DNA of 64,000 nucleotides from positions 1-64,000 of the forward strand of contig RDOF01000009.1 of NCBI GenBank assembly GCA_011365025.1. Direction: 5' to 3'. Every line of letters begins with the position of its first letter. Position 1 is the stretch's first letter. Position numbers and translations under genes: made by a program. Under the pieces are notes generated by a model. It did not search any database, was not told the DNA's origin, and was given only the letters and a program-made list of their open reading frames with translations. The stretch comes from Candidatus Thorarchaeota archaeon (GTDB lineage Archaea > Asgardarchaeota > Thorarchaeia > Thorarchaeales > Thorarchaeaceae). Shown one piece after another: positions 62,781-64,000 of this stretch.

Positions 62781-64000
62781 ATGAGATGTGAATTTCGCTA
62801 TTTAGTCATGATTATGTTTGTATTCTTGTTCATTTCGCCTGTATTCCAAGCAGCTGGTCCAGATAATGCCTGGAACTCATTTGGCTCAATTAACCCCGAC
62901 CAATCTAGGATTCTGTCTGACGGCACCTCTGCAACCACTGGCTCAGGAAGTCCAATTCCCTACACAATGACTGGCATAGCCATAAACAGGGATGACGGGA
63001 CCTTTCTAATAGACGCGGATACGGCAGAGATTGGTTCCATCACACTCTCAGATGGGTGGTCGGGATCCAATCTACAAGCTACAATAGATGAATTAGTGGT
63101 AAGGGTTGATGATGCACTTCGAAATCCCACTTGGGATGGTACTCATCCTGAGAAGTGGCTCATTGGCGAAACAGCTTCTAGAGTCGAGGATGTGATAGTC
63201 CCAGATGATTGGACACTTGTTTTCAATGACCCTGATGACAGTGCACATCCTCATGATGGCGTTTGGGAAATGGTAGACCGCAGTGGTCAGGGCTATTCGG
63301 GTTCTCCAGGGTTCGAGTTTCAAGCCGAGATAGACGCCTCCTACAATCTTGACCCAACAGATGAGATGTACCTCGGTCAGCACGTGCTGGCTCCCTGGCG
63401 TAGCATAACTAATGCTAGAATCACTTTCTACTATTACGTGAAATCAACCTCCGATCTTTCAGACCAAGTCCATCTATTCACAAGATTCGCCGGCGTGACG
63501 ACGAAGTACCATGTCTTTGAGTCGACTGATGCGACCGACACTTGGATCCAAGCAACCACCACAATCTCTCCCTCTCAACTGGCAGGAATCACATTGCCTA
63601 ATGCGCTGCAGTTTGATATTGGACTGGCTACTGATATTTCTGGAACATTGGGGGTGGCGCAGGATGCTTATGTCCTTGTAGATGAAATCACACTGGAAAT
63701 GAATGTTCGGCCTTTCCCAGAGCAAATTGGCCTGAAAGTCAATGGCACGTCAGTCATTGGTGCGACTCCGGGCAGTGTTTACCCATATGAGCCAGATGAC
63801 GATTCTCGTGATGCCTGGGATGATTCAAGTGCTGGATTGAATCTTAACGGTAATACCTGGATAGGGACCAGTGTTCCCTCTGTTGGCACATATAGCTCTA
63901 CAACCAGCTGGACGGATACTGCGATTTCAGAAACCGGCATTCAGTTCCAGCTGAACATTCCCTACGGCGCTGCAATTACGGCTGCGTATCTCGAAGTTGA
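62781..64000 (+). CDS. Secreted beta-rich protein (3' partial)
   Basis: The frame is open to the right edge, about 406 codons. It begins with a signal peptide (MRCEFRYLVMIMFVFLFISP, cleaved near VFQAA). The mature part is Asp/Thr/Trp-rich with beta-strand patterns such as WRSITNARITFYYYVKS and, at the end, GIQFQLNIPYGAAITAAYLEV, resembling a repeating beta-sandwich surface domain. GGAGGT lies 8 nt before the ATG. Probably a surface or extracellular protein; no enzyme signature seen. Confidence 0.75.
   Translation, partial: MRCEFRYLVMIMFVFLFISPVFQAAGPDNAWNSFGSINPDQSRILSDGTSATTGSGSPIPYTMTGIAINRDDGTFLIDADTAEIGSITLSDGWSGSNLQATIDELVVRVDDALRNPTWDGTHPEKWLIGETASRVEDVIVPDDWTLVFNDPDDSAHPHDGVWEMVDRSGQGYSGSPGFEFQAEIDASYNLDPTDEMYLGQHVLAPWRSITNARITFYYYVKSTSDLSDQVHLFTRFAGVTTKYHVFESTDATDTWIQATTTISPSQLAGITLPNALQFDIGLATDISGTLGVAQDAYVLVDEITLEMNVRPFPEQIGLKVNGTSVIGATPGSVYPYEPDDDSRDAWDDSSAGLNLNGNTWIGTSVPSVGTYSSTTSWTDTAISETGIQFQLNIPYGAAITAAYLEV

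Overview
The window looks like an archaeal chromosome segment of roughly mid-40s percent G+C, most consistent with an Asgard archaeon and possibly Thorarchaeota-like. The lineage is an inference from gene content, because there is no rRNA to place it. Archaeal traits are an HMf-type histone, an archaeal/eukaryotic-type glutamyl-tRNA synthetase, ribosomal protein eS25, AlaX, ThiI, and TATA-type promoters with frequent GTG or TTG starts. Traits typical of Asgard genomes are a Snf7/ESCRT-III-like protein (8019-8684), an Arf-like GTPase fused to a longin-like domain (48059-48910), a presenilin-type GxGD protease (1236-2111), a protein with two PH-like modules (29228-30184), and many long coiled-coil or winged-helix proteins with no recognisable homologue.

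Layout. 1-5.3 kb: end of a surface-anchored peptide-binding protein, presenilin homologue, a sugar-phosphate isomerase and small hydrolases. 5.5-9.4 kb: inositol-phosphatase/FBPase, Mrp ATPase, ESCRT-III-like protein, phosphatase. 9.3-17.7 kb: cation exchanger, threonine synthase, ChlI/VWA pair, AIR-synthase-like protein, SurE, WecB. 17.8-23 kb: nucleoside phosphorylase, PRPP-synthetase-like protein and a frameshifted dCTP deaminase, plus small unknowns. 23-29.2 kb: amino-acid and aldehyde metabolism (glutamate dehydrogenase, branched-chain aminotransferase, ferredoxin plus tungsten-type aldehyde oxidoreductase). 29.2-38.5 kb: PH-like zinc protein, GIY-YIG nuclease, MBL hydrolase and a two-gene operon of very large unknown proteins. 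38.6-41.5 kb: two tandem genes that each fuse a dihydrodipicolinate-synthase-type aldolase to a formaldehyde-activating-enzyme (Fae) domain. 42-47.2 kb: M20 peptidase, AlaX, sugar nucleotidyltransferase, eS25 with a long lysine-rich tail. 47.4-52.5 kb: longin/GTPase/winged-helix operon and a large coiled-coil winged-helix protein. 52.5-64 kb: GluRS, hydantoinase A/B pair, ThiI, histone, a deacetylase-like protein and the start of a secreted protein that runs off the right edge.

The strongest candidate for something undescribed is the tandem aldolase-Fae fusion pair. It suggests an enzyme that releases a small aldehyde (formaldehyde is the obvious guess) and hands it to a pterin-linked Fae module. 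The second copy has an in-frame TAG, and the first copy has lost the expected Fae catalytic histidine. Four otherwise well-conserved reading frames in the window are interrupted by single lesions: dcd, the second aldolase-Fae fusion, the nucleotidyltransferase and the 50.2-52.5 kb gene. This points either to residual assembly errors or to ongoing gene decay. I saw no rRNA, tRNA, CRISPR array, insertion sequence or prophage.
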